A DNA stretch of 64,000 nt, taken from Taudactylus pleione (lineage: Eukaryota > Chordata > Amphibia > Anura > Myobatrachidae). The stretch covers positions 186,001-250,000 of the forward strand of contig JAUIMM010000696.1 of NCBI GenBank assembly GCA_031769625.1. Reading direction: 5' to 3'. The position numbers and the translations under genes are program-made. The notes below the pieces were generated by a model that did no database searches, was not told where the DNA came from, and saw nothing but the letters and a program-made list of their open reading frames with translations. Positions 24,960 to 36,074 of the stretch are shown piece by piece. Each line of letters opens with the position of its first letter. Positions within the stretch are counted from its first letter, which is position 1.

Positions 24960-27104
24960 TGAGCTACATTGACACCAAATTTCGGGCCATTTTGATCAGA
25001 AGGTGGTGTAGAAACAGCAGGTCAAAGAAAGTATTCCTAGGCTACTTCGGTCCACTTTAAGTCAATGGAGATTTTTATTTGCCTTTAATGCTTGCAGTTA
25101 TCGATCCATGTGGTCTACAATTATAGGTCTAGTATGACTGGAAAGAGCTTGCTCTGAGTTACAATAACACAAAATTTCGGGCCATTTTGACAGTAAGGTG
25201 GTGTAGAAACAGCAGGTCAAAGAAAGTATTCCTAGGCTACTTCGGTCCACTTTAAGTCAATGGAGATTTTTATTTGCTTTAAATGCTTGCAGTTATCCAT
25301 CCATGTTGTCTACAATTATTGGATTAGTATGGCTGAAAAGAGCTTGTTCTGAGCTACATTGACACCAAATTTCGGGCCATTTTGATCAGAAGGTGGTGTA
25401 GAAACAGGAGGTCAAATAAAGGGTTCCTAGGCTCCTTCGGTCCACTTTAAGTCAATGGAGATTTTAATTTGCTTTAAATGCTTGCAGTTATTGATCCATG
25501 TGGTCTACAATTATAGGACTAGTATGACTGGAAAGAGCTTGTTCTGAGTTACAAGCACACACATTTTCGGGCCATTTTGACAGTAAGGTGGTGTAGAAAC
25601 AGCAGGTCAAAGAAAGTATTCCTAGGCTACTTCGGTCCACTTTAAGTCAATGGAGATTTTTATTTGCTTTAAATGCTTGCAGTTATCCATCCATGTTGTC
25701 TACAATTATTGGATTAGTATGGCTGGAAAGAGCTTGTTCTGAGCTACATTGACACCAAATTTCGGGCCATTTTGATCAGAAGGTGGTGTAGAAATAGCAG
25801 GTCAAAGAAAGTATTCCTAGGCTACTTCGGTCCACTTTAAGTCAATGGAGATTTTTATTTGCTTTAAATGCTTGCAGTTATCGATCCATGTGGTCTACAA
25901 TTATAGGACTAGTATGACTGGAAAAAGCTTGTTCTGAGTTACAATAACACAAAATTTCGGGCCATTTTGACAGTAAGGTGGTGTAGAAACAGCAAGTCTA
26001 AAAAAGGGTTCCTAGGCTCCTTCGGTTCACTTTAAGTCTATGGAGATTATTATTTGCATTAAATGCTTGCAGTTATCCATCCATGTGGTCTACAATTATT
26101 GGATTAGTATGGCTGGAAAGAGCTTGTTCTGAGCTACATTGACACCTTATTTCGGGACATTTTGACAGTAAGGTGGTGTAGAAACAGCAGGTCAAAGAAA
26201 GTATTCCTAGGCTACTTTGGTCCACTTTAAGTCAATGGAGATTTTGATTTGCTTTAAATGCTTGCAGTTATCGATCCATGTGGTCTACAATTATAGGACT
26301 AGTATGACTGGAAAGAGCTTGTTCTGAGTTACAAGCACACAAAATTTCGGGCCATTTTGACAGTAAGGTGGTGTAGAAACAGCAGGTCAAAGAAAGTATT
26401 CCTAGGCTACTTCGGTCCACTTTAAGTCAATGCAGATTTTTATTTGCTTTAAATGCTTGCAGTTATCCATCCATGTTGTCTACAATTATTGGATTAGTAT
26501 GGCTGGAAAGAGCTTGTTCTGAGCTACATTGACACCAAATTTCCGGCCATTTTGATCAGAAGGTGGTGTAGAAACAGCAGGTCAAAGAAAGTATTCCTAG
26601 GCTACTTCGGTCCACTTTAAGTCAATGGAGATTTTTATTTGCCTTTAATGCTTGCAGTTATCGATCCATGTGGTCTACAATTATAGGTCTAGTATGACTG
26701 GAAAGAGCTTGCTCTGAGTTACAATAACACAAAATTTCGGGCCATTTTGACAGTAAGGTGGTGTAGAAACAGCAGGTCAAAGAAAGTATTCCTAGGCTAC
26801 TTCGGTCCACTTTAAGTCAATGGAGATTTTTATTTGCTTTAAATGCTTGCAGTTATCCATCCATGTTGTCTACAATTATTGGATTAGTATGGCTGAAAAG
26901 AGCTTGTTCTGAGCTACATTGACACCAAATTTCGGGCCATTTTGATCAGAAGGTGGTGTAGAAACAGGAGGTCAAAGAAAGGGTTCCTAGGCTCCTTCGG
27001 TCCACTTTAAGTCAATGGAGATTTTTATTTGCTTTAAATGCTTGCAGTTATCCATCCATGTTGTCTACAATTATTGGATTAGTATGGCTGGAAAGAGCTT
27101 GTTC
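24960..27104. repeat. 11-mer tandem copy 1: F-G-(H/D)-E'-B-C-D-E-F-G-H' (2145 bp)
   Basis: The monomer at 25350 has an H front (caggagg, gggtt) and a D-like tail with ttttaa and ggactag. E' at 25545 has 'cacacacatttt'. Private changes are 'cgggacat' in D at 26153-26160, 'gtcaatgcag' in E near 26430 and 'tttccggcc' in F near 26541. All three recur exactly 2145 bp downstream, so this and 27105-29249 are a recent tandem duplication. Copy-specific changes are 'caaataaag' near 25414 and 'attgatcc' near 25490. Confidence 0.9.
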
Positions 27105-29249
27105 TGAGCTACATTGACACCAAATTTCGGGCCATTTTGATCAGAAGGTGGTGTAGAAACAGCAGGTCAAAGAAAGTATTCCTAGGCTACTTCGGTCCAC
27201 TTTAAGTCAATGGAGATTTTTATTTGCCTTTAATGCTTGCAGTTATCGATCCATGTGGTCTACAATTATAGGTCTAGTATGACTGGAAAGAGCTTGCTCT
27301 GAGTTACAATAACACAAAATTTCGGGCCATTTTGACAGTAAGGTGGTGTAGAAACAGCAGGTCAAAGAAAGTATTCCTAGGCTACTTCGGTCCACTTTAA
27401 GTCAATGGAGATTTTTATTTGCTTTAAATGCTTGCAGTTATCCATCCATGTTGTCTACAATTATTGGATTAGTATGGCTGAAAAGAGCTTGTTCTGAGCT
27501 ACATTGACACCAAATTTCGGGCCATTTTGATCAGAAGGTGGTGTAGAAACAGGAGGTCAAAGAAAGGGTTCCTAGGCTCCTTCGGTCCACTTTAAGTCAA
27601 TGGAGATTTTAATTTGCTTTAAATGCTTGCAGTTATCGATCCATGTGGTCTACAATTATAGGACTAGTATGACTGGAAAGAGCTTGTTCTGAGTTACAAG
27701 CACACACATTTTCGGGCCATTTTGACAGTAAGGTGGTGTAGAAACAGCAGGTCAAAGAAAGTATTCCTAGGCTACTTCGGTCCACTTTAAGTCAATGGAG
27801 ATTTTTATTTGCTTTAAATGCTTGCAGTTATCCATCCATGTTGTCTACAATTATTGGATTAGTATGGCTGGAAAGAGCTTGTTCTGAGCTACATTGACAC
27901 CAAATTTCGGGCCATTTTGATCAGAAGGTGGTGTAGAAATAGCAGGTCAAAGAAAGTATTCCTAGGCTACTTCGGTCCACTTTAAGTCAATGGAGATTTT
28001 TATTTGCTTTAAATGCTTGCAGTTATCGATCCATGTGGTCTACAATTATAGGACTAGTATGACTGGAAAAAGCTTGTTCTGAGTTACAATAACACAAAAT
28101 TTCGGGCCATTTTGACAGTAAGGTGGTGTAGAAACAGCAAGTCTAAAAAAGGGTTCCTAGGCTCCTTCGGTTCACTTTAAGTCTATGGAGATTATTATTT
28201 GCATTAAATGCTTGCAGTTATCCATCCATGTGGTCTACAATTATTGGATTAGTATGGCTGGAAAGAGCTTGTTCTGAGCTACATTGACACCTTATTTCGG
28301 GACATTTTGACAGTAAGGTGGTGTAGAAACAGCAGGTCAAAGAAAGTATTCCTAGGCTACTTTGGTCCACTTTAAGTCAATGGAGATTTTGATTTGCTTT
28401 AAATGCTTGCAGTTATCGATCCATGTGGTCTACAATTATAGGACTAGTATGACTGGAAAGAGCTTGTTCTGAGTTACAAGCACACAAAATTTCGGGCCAT
28501 TTTGACAGTAAGGTGGTGTAGAAACAGCAGGTCAAAGAAAGTATTCCTAGGCTACTTCGGTCCACTTTAAGTCAATGCAGATTTTTATTTGCTTTAAATG
28601 CTTGCAGTTATCCATCCATGTTGTCTACAATTATTGGATTAGTATGGCTGGAAAGAGCTTGTTCTGAGCTACATTGACACCAAATTTCCGGCCATTTTGA
28701 TCAGAAGGTGGTGTAGAAACAGCAGGTCAAAGAAAGTATTCCTAGGCTACTTCGGTCCACTTTAAGTCAATGGAGATTTTTATTTGCCTTTAATGCTTGC
28801 AGTTATCGATCCATGTGGTCTACAATTATAGGTCTAGTATGACTGGAAAGAGCTTGCTCTGAGTTACAATAACACAAAATTTCGGGCCATTTTGACAGTA
28901 AGGTGGTGTAGAAACAGCAGGTCAAAGAAAGTATTCCTAGGCTACTTCGGTCCACTTTAAGTCAATGGAGATTTTTATTTGCTTTAAATGCTTGCAGTTA
29001 TCCATCCATGTTGTCTACAATTATTGGATTAGTATGGCTGAAAAGAGCTTGTTCTGAGCTACATTGACACCAAATTTCGGGCCATTTTGATCAGAAGGTG
29101 GTGTAGAAACAGGAGGTCAAAGAAAGGGTTCCTAGGCTCCTTCGGTCCACTTTAAGTCAATGGAGATTTTTATTTGCTTTAAATGCTTGCAGTTATCCAT
29201 CCATGTTGTCTACAATTATTGGATTAGTATGGCTGGAAAGAGCTTGTTC
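27105..29249. repeat. 11-mer tandem copy 2: F-G-(H/D)-E'-B-C-D-E-F-G-H' (2145 bp)
   Basis: Each monomer matches the one 2145 bp upstream, including cgggacat (about 28298-28305), gtcaatgcag (about 28575) and tttccggcc (about 28686). The second copy has the regular caaagaaag and tcgatcc where copy 1 carries caaataaag and ttgatcc. The pair ends at H' (29055); copy 1 is followed by F, and copy 2 by K-I-J. Confidence 0.9.
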
Positions 29250-31199
29250 TGAGCTACATTGACACCAAATTTCGGGCCATTTTGATCAGAAGGTGGTGTA
29301 GAAACAGCAGGTCAAAGAAAGTATTCCTAGGCTACTTCGGTCCACTTTAAGTCAATGGAGATTTTTATTTGCTTTAAATGCTTGCAGTTATCGATCCATG
29401 TGGTCTACAATTATAGAACTAGTATGACTGGGAAGAGCTTGTTCTGAGTTACAAACTCACATAATTTCGGGCCATTTTGACAGTAAGGTGGTGTAGAAAC
29501 AGCAGGTCAAAGAAAGGGTTCCTAGGTTCCTTCGCTCCACTTTAAGTCAATGGAGATTTTAATTTGCTTTAAATGCTTGCAGTTATCAATCCATGTGGTC
29601 TACAGATATAGGACTAGTATGTCTGGAAAGAACTTGTTCTGAGCTACATTGACACCTAATTTCGGGCCATTTTGACAGTAAGGTGGTGTAGAAACAGCAG
29701 GTCAAAGAAAGTATTCCTAGGCTACTTCGGTCCACTTTAAGTCAATGGAGATTTTTATTTGCTTTAAATGCTTGCAGTTATCCATCCATGTTGTCTACAA
29801 TTATTGGATTAGTATGGCTGGAAAGAGCTTGTTCTGAGCTACATTGACACCAAATTTCGGGCCATTTTGATCAGAAGGTGGTGTAGAAACAGCAGGTCAA
29901 AGAAAGTATTCCTAGGCTACTTCGGTCCACTTTAAGTCAATGGAGATTTTTATTTGCCTTTAATGCTTGCAGTTATCGATCCATGTGGTCTACAATTATA
30001 GGTCTAGTATGACTGGAAAGAGCTTGCTCTGAGTTACAATAACACAAAATTTCGGGCCATTTTGACAGTAAGGTGGTGAAGAAACAGCAGGTCAAACAAA
30101 GTATTCCTAGGCTACTTCGGTCCAGTTTAAGTCAATGGAGATTTTTGTTTGCTTTAAATGCTTGCAGTTATCCATCCATGTTGTCTACAATTATTGGATT
30201 AGTATGGCTGAAAAGAGCTTGTTCTGAGCTACATTGACACCAAATTTCGGGCCATTTTGATCAGAAGGTGGTGTAGAAACAGGAGGTCAAAGAAAGGGTT
30301 CCTAGGCTCCTTCGGTCCACTTTAAGTCAATGGAGATTTTTATTTGCTTTAAATGCTTGCAGTTATCCATCCATGTTGTATACAATTATTGGATTAGTAT
30401 GGCTGGAAAGAGCTTGTTCTGAGCTACATTGACACCAAATTTCGGGCCATTTTGATCAGAAGGTAGTGTAGAAACAGCAGGTCAAAGAAAGTATTCCTAG
30501 GCTACTTCGGTCCACTTTAAGTCAATGGAGATTTTTATTTGCTTTAAATGCTTGCAGTTATCGATCCATGTGGTCTACAATTATAGAACTAGTATGACTG
30601 GGAAGAGCTTGTTCTGAGTTACAAACTCACATAATTTCGGGCCATTTTGACAGTAAGGTGGTGTAGAAACAGCAGGTCAAAGAAAGGGTTCCTAGGATCC
30701 TTCGCTCCACTTTAAGTCAATGGAGATTTTAATTTGCTTTAAATGCTTGCAGTTATCAATCCATGTGGTCTACAGATATAGGACTAGTATGTCTGGAAAG
30801 AACTTGTTCTGAGCTACATTGATACCTAATTTCGGGCCATTTTGACAGTAAGGTGGTGTAGAAACAGCAGGTCAAAGAAAGTATTCCTAGGCTACTTTGG
30901 TCCAGTTTAAGTCAATGGAGATTTTGATTTGCTTTAAATGCTTGCAGTTATCGATCCATGTGGTCTACAATTATAGGACTAGTATGACTGGAAAGAGCTT
31001 GTTCTGAGTTACAATCACACAAAATTTCGGGCCATTTTGACAGTAAGGTGGTGTAGAAACATCAGGTCAAAGAAAGTATTCCTAGGCTACTTCGCTCCAC
31101 TTTAAGTCAATGGAGATTTTTATTTGCTTTAAATGCTTGCAGTTATCCATCCATGTTGTCTACAATTATTGGATTAGTATGGCTGGAAAGAGCTTGTTC
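29250..31199. repeat. 10-monomer segment K-I-J'-F-G-H'-K-I-(J/D)-L
   Basis: Starts run from 29250 to 31005. J' at 29640 has the J head with an A-like body and gttg tail. The G at 30030 has several private changes (ggtggtgaag, caaacaaag, tccagttt, tttttgttt). The H' at 30225 is typical, and its tail neighbour has 'gttgtatac' near 30376. I at 30615 has 'ctaggatcc' near 30695. L at 31005 carries catcagg and cttcgct. Confidence 0.8.
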
Positions 31200-32058
31200 T
31201 GAGCTACATTGACACCAAATTTCGGGCCATTTTGATCAGAAGGTGGTGTAGAAACAGCAGGTCAAAGAAAGTATTCCTAGGCTACTTCGGTCCACTTTAA
31301 GGTAATAGAGATTTTTATTTGCTTTAAATGCTTGCAGTTATCGATCCATGTGGTCTACAATTATAGAACTAGTATGACTGGGAATGGCTTGTTCTGAGTT
31401 ACAAACTCACAAAATTTCGGGCCATTTTGACAGTAAGGTGGTGTAGAAACAGCAGGTCAAAGAAAGGGTTCCTAGGTTCCTTCGCTCCACTTTAAGTCAA
31501 TGGAGATTTTAATTTGCTTTAAATGCTTGCAGTTATCAATCCATGTGGTCTACAGATATAGGACTAGTATGTCTGGAAAGAACTTGTTCTGAGCTACATT
31601 GACACCTAATTTCGGGCCATTTTGACAGTAAGGTGGTGTAGAAACAGCAGGTCAAAGAAAGTATTCCTAGGCTACTTTGGTCCACTTTAAGTCAATGGAG
31701 ATTTTAATTTGCTTTAAATGCTTGCAGTTATCGATCCATGTGGTCTACAATTATAGGACTAGTATGACTGGAAAGAGCTTGTTCTGAGTTACAAGCACAC
31801 ACATTTTCGGGCCATTTTGACAGTAAGGTGGTGTAGAAACAGCAGGTCAAAGAAAGTATTCCTAGGCTACTTCGGTCCACTTTAAGTCAATGGAGATTTT
31901 TATTTGCTTTAAATGCTTGCAGTTATCCATCCATGTTGTCTACAATTATTGGATTAGTATGGCTGGAAAGAGCTTGTTCTGAGCTACATTGACACAAAAT
32001 TTCGGGCCATTTTGATCAGAAGGTGGTGTAGAAACAGCAGGTCAAAGAAAGTATTCCT

Positions 32059-32062
32059 AGGG
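32059..32062. other. Single-base insertion next to the AvrII site (register shift +1)
   Basis: The block cctaggctac reads cctagggctac. This is the only length gain I see in the window. The matching monomer 2145 bp downstream (34125) lacks it, so it is recent or a base-calling error in a g run. Confidence 0.88.
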
Positions 32063-33070
32063 CTACTTCGGTCCACTTTAAGTCAATGGAGATTTTTATT
32101 TGCTTTAAATGCTTGCAGTTATCCATCCATGTTGTCTACAATTATTGGATTAGTATGTCTGGAAAGAGCTTGTTCTGAGCTACATTGAAACCAAATTTCG
32201 GGCCATTTTGATCAGAAGGTGGTGTAGAAACAGCAGGTCAAAGAAAGTATTCCTAGGCTACTTCGGTCCACTTTAAGTCAATGGAGATTTTTATTTGCTT
32301 TAAATGCGTGCAGTTATCGATCCATGTGGTCTACAATTATAGGACTAGTATGACTGGAAAGAGCTTGTGCTGAGTTACAATCTCACAAAATTTTGGGCCA
32401 TTTTGACAGTAAGGTGGTGTAGAAACAGCAGGTCAAAGAAAGGGTTCCTAGGCTCCATCGGTCCACTTTAAGTCAATGGAGATTTTTATTTGCTTTAAAT
32501 GTGTGCAGTCATCGATCCATGTGGTCGACAATTATAGGACTAGTATGACTGGAAAGAGCTTGTTCTGAGTTACTATCACACAAAATTTCGGGCCATTTTG
32601 ACAGTAAGGTGGTGTAGAAACAGCAGGTCTAAAAAAGGGTTCCTAGGCTCCTTCGGTCCACTTTAAGTCAATGGAGATTTTTATTTGCTATAAATGCTTG
32701 CAGTTATCGATCCATGTGGTCTACAATTATTGGATTAGTATGGCTGGAAAGAGCTTGTTCTGAGCTACATTGACACCAAATTTCGGGCCATTTTGATCAG
32801 AAGCTGGTGTAGAAACAGCAGGTCAAAGAAAGTATTCCTAGGCTCCATCGGTCCACTTTAAGTCAATGGAGATTTTTATTTGCTTTAAATGCTTGCAGTT
32901 ATCCATCCATGTGGTCTACAATTATTGGATTAGTATGGCAGGAAAGAGCTTGTTCTGAGTTACAATCACACAAAATTTCAGGTCATTTTGATCAGAAGGT
33001 GGTGTAGAAACAGCAGGTCAAAGAAAGGGTTCCTAGGCTCCTTCGGTCCACTTTAAGTCAATGGAGATTT

Positions 33071-33076
33071 TTATTG
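33071..33076. other. Single-base deletion in monomer O, second block (register shift -1)
   Basis: This is the same ttatttgc to ttattgc change as at 18251, with the same flanking private variants (ttcaggtcatttt upstream, caggagg and tattgctgg downstream). It is shared by descent, not independent. Confidence 0.9.
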
Positions 33077-33344
33077 CTTTAAATGCTTGCAGTTATCGAT
33101 CCATGTGGTCTACAATTATAGGTCTAGTATGACTGGAAAGAGCTTGTTCTGAGTTACAATCACACAAAATTTCGGGCCATTTTGATCAGAAGGTGGTGTA
33201 GAAACAGGAGGTCAAAGAAAGGGTTCCGAGGCTCCTTCGCTCCACTTTAAGTCAATGGAGATTTTAATTTGCTTTAAATGCTTGCAGTTATCCATCCATG
33301 TTGTCTACAATATTTGGATTAGTATTGCTGGAAAGAGCTTGTTC

Positions 33345-34514
33345 TGAGCTACATTGACACCAAATTTCGGGCCATTTTGATCAGAAGGTGGTGTAGAAAC
33401 AGCAGGTCAAAGAAAGTATTCCTAGGCTACTTCGGTCCACTTTAAGGCAATAGAGATTTTTATTTGCTTTAAATGCTTGCAGTTATCGATCCATGTGGTC
33501 TACAATTATAGAACTAGTATGACTGGGAAGAGCTTGTTCTGAGTTACAAACTCACAAAATTTCGGGCCATTTTGACAGTAAGGTGGTGTAGAAACAGCAG
33601 GTCAAAGAAAGGGTTCCTAGGTTCCTTCGCTCCACTTTAAGTCAATGGAGATTTTAATTTGCTTTAAATGCTTGCAGTTATCAATCCATGTGGTCTACAG
33701 ATATAGGACTAGTATGTCTGGAAATAACTTGTTCTGAGCTACATTGACACCTAATTTCGGGCCATTTTGACAGTAAGGTGGTGTAGAAACAGCAGGTCAA
33801 AGAAAGTATTCCTAGGCTACTTTGGTCCACTTTAAGTCAATGGAGATTTTAATTTGCTTTAAATGCTTGCAGTTATCGATCCATGTGGTCTACAATTATA
33901 GGACTAGTATGACTGGAAAGAGCTTGTTCTGAGTTACAAGCACACACATTTTCGGGCCATTTTGACAGTAAGGTGGTGTAGAAACAGCAGGTCAAAGAAA
34001 GTATTCCTAGGCTACTTCGGTCCACTTTAAGTCAATGGAGATTTTTATTTGCTTTAAATGCTTGCAGTTATCCATCCATGTTGTCTACAATTATTGGATT
34101 AGTATGGCTGGAAAGAGCTTGTTCTGAGCTACATTGACACAAAATTTCGGGCCATTTTGATCAGAAGGTGGTGTAGAAACAGCAGGTCAAAGAAAGTATT
34201 CCTAGGCTACTTCGGTCCACTTTAAGTCAATGGAGATTTTTATTTGCTTTAAATGCTTGCAGTTATCCATCCATGTTGTCTACAATTATTGGATTAGTAT
34301 GGCTGGAAAGAGCTTGTTCTGAGCTACATTGAAACCAAATTTCGGGCCATTTTGATCAGAAGGTGGTGTAGAAACAGCAGGTCAAAGAAAGTATTCCTAG
34401 GCTACTTCGGTCCACTTTAAGTCAATGGAGATTTTAATTTGCTTTAAATGCTTGCAGTTATCCATCCATGTTGTCTACAATTATTGGATTAGTATGGCTG
34501 GAAAGAGCTTGTTC
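33345..34514. repeat. 6-monomer partial second copy K-I-(J/D)-E'-X-Y
   Basis: This matches 31200-32370 at an offset of 2145 bp: K with an 'aaggcaatag' change, E' with cacacatttt, X with gacacaaaat and Y with gaaaccaaat. The extra g of 32061 is absent here, so the insertion is private to the first copy. After Y the order changes, and Z-M-N-O-P are not repeated. Confidence 0.83.
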
Positions 34515-36074
34515 TGAGCTACATTGACACCAAATTTCGGGCCATTTTGATCAGAAGGAGGTGTAGAAACAGCAGGTCAAAGAAAGTATTCCTAGGCTAC
34601 TTCGGTCCACTTTAAGTCAATGGAGATTTTTATTTGCGTTAAATGCTTGCAGTTATCAATCCATGTGGTCTACAATTATAGAACTAGTATGACTGGGAAG
34701 AGCTTGTTCTGAGTTACAAACTCACAAAATTTCGGGCCATTTTGACAGTAAGGTGGTGTAGAAACAGCAGGTCAAAGAAAGGGATCCTAGGTTCCTTCGC
34801 TCCACTTTAAGTCAATGGAGATTTTAATTTGCTTTAAATGCTTGCAGTTATCAATCCATGTGGTCTACAGATATAGGACTAGTATGTCTGGAAAGAACTT
34901 GTTCTGAGCTACATTGACACCTAATTTCGGGCCATTTTGACAGTAAGGTGGTGTAGAAACAGCAGGTCAAATAAAGTATTCCTAGGCTACTTTGGTCCAC
35001 TTTAAGTCAATGAAGATTTTGATTTGCTTTAAATGCTTGCAGTTATCGATCCATGTGGTCTACAATTATTGGATTAGTATGGCTGGAAAGAGCTTGTTCT
35101 GAGCTACATTGACACCAAATTTCGGGCCATTTTGATCAGAAGGTGGTGTAGAAACAGCAGGTCAAAGAAAGTATTCCTAGGCTACTTCGGTCCACTTTAA
35201 GTCAATGGAGATTTTTATTTGCTTTAAATGCTTGCAGTTATCGATCCATGTGGTCTACAATTATAGAACTAGTATGACTGGGAAGAGCTTGTTCTGAGTT
35301 ACAAACTCACATAATTTCGAGCCATTTTGACAGTAAGGTGGTGTAGAAACAGCAGGTCAAAGAAAGGGTTCCTAGGTTCCTTCGCTCCACTTTAAGTCAA
35401 TGGAGATTTTAATTTGCTTTAAATGCTTGCAGTTATCAATCCATGTGGTCTACAGATATAGGACTAGTATGTCTGGAAAGAACTTGTTCTGAGCTACATT
35501 GAGACCTAATTTCGGGCCATTTTGACAATAAGGTGGTGTAGAAACAGCAGGTTAAAGAAAGTATTCCTAGGCTACTTTGGTCCACTTTAAGTCAATGGAG
35601 ATTTTGATTTGCTTTAAATGCTTGCAGTTATCGATCCATGTGGTCTACAATTATAGGACTAGTATGACTGGAAAGAGCTTGTTCTGAGTTACAATCACAC
35701 AAAATTTCGGGCCATTTTGACAGTAAGGTGGTGTAGAAACATCAGGTCAAAGAAAGTATTCCTAGGCTACTTCGCTCCACTTTAAGTCAATGGAGATTTT
35801 AATTTGCTTTAAATGCTTGCAGTTATCCATCCATGTTGTCTACAATTATTGGATTAGTATGGCTGGAAAGAGCATGTTCTGAGCTACATTGACACCAAAT
35901 TTCGGGCCATTTTGATCAGAAGGTGGTGTAGAAACAGCAGGTCAAAGAAAGTATTCCTAGGCTACTTCGCTCCACTTTAAGTCAATGGAGATTTTAATTT
36001 GCTTTAAATGCTTGCAGTTATCAATCCATGTGGTCTACAGATATAGGACTAGTATGTCTGGAAAGAACTTGTTC
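34515..36074. repeat. 8-monomer transition K-I-(J/D)-K-I-(J/D)-L-(F/I)
   Basis: The triplet K-I-J/D appears twice in a row (34515 and 35100). The first I has agggatcctagg (near 34790). The second I has 'ttcgagcc' near 35328, the form used throughout the next domain. The monomer at 35880 has an F front (caccaaat, atcag) and an I back (cttcgct, ttttaa, tcaatcc, gatatagg). It is a chimera that leads into the 12-mer array. Confidence 0.8.

Larger units (their letters stand above)
31200..33344. repeat. 11-mer unit K-I-(J/D)-E'-X-Y-Z-M-N-O-P
   Basis: K has 'aaggtaatag' near 31300. X at 31980 has a 'gacacaaaat' head with atcag and the extra g at about 32061. Y at 32176 has 'gaaaccaaat'. Z at 32371 has tctcac, 'ctccatcgg', 'gtgtgcagtcatcg' and 'ggtcgac', making it one of the most divergent monomers. 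M to P (32566-33344) carry the same private changes as 17746-18524. The gain at 32061 and the loss near 33073 cancel. Confidence 0.83.
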
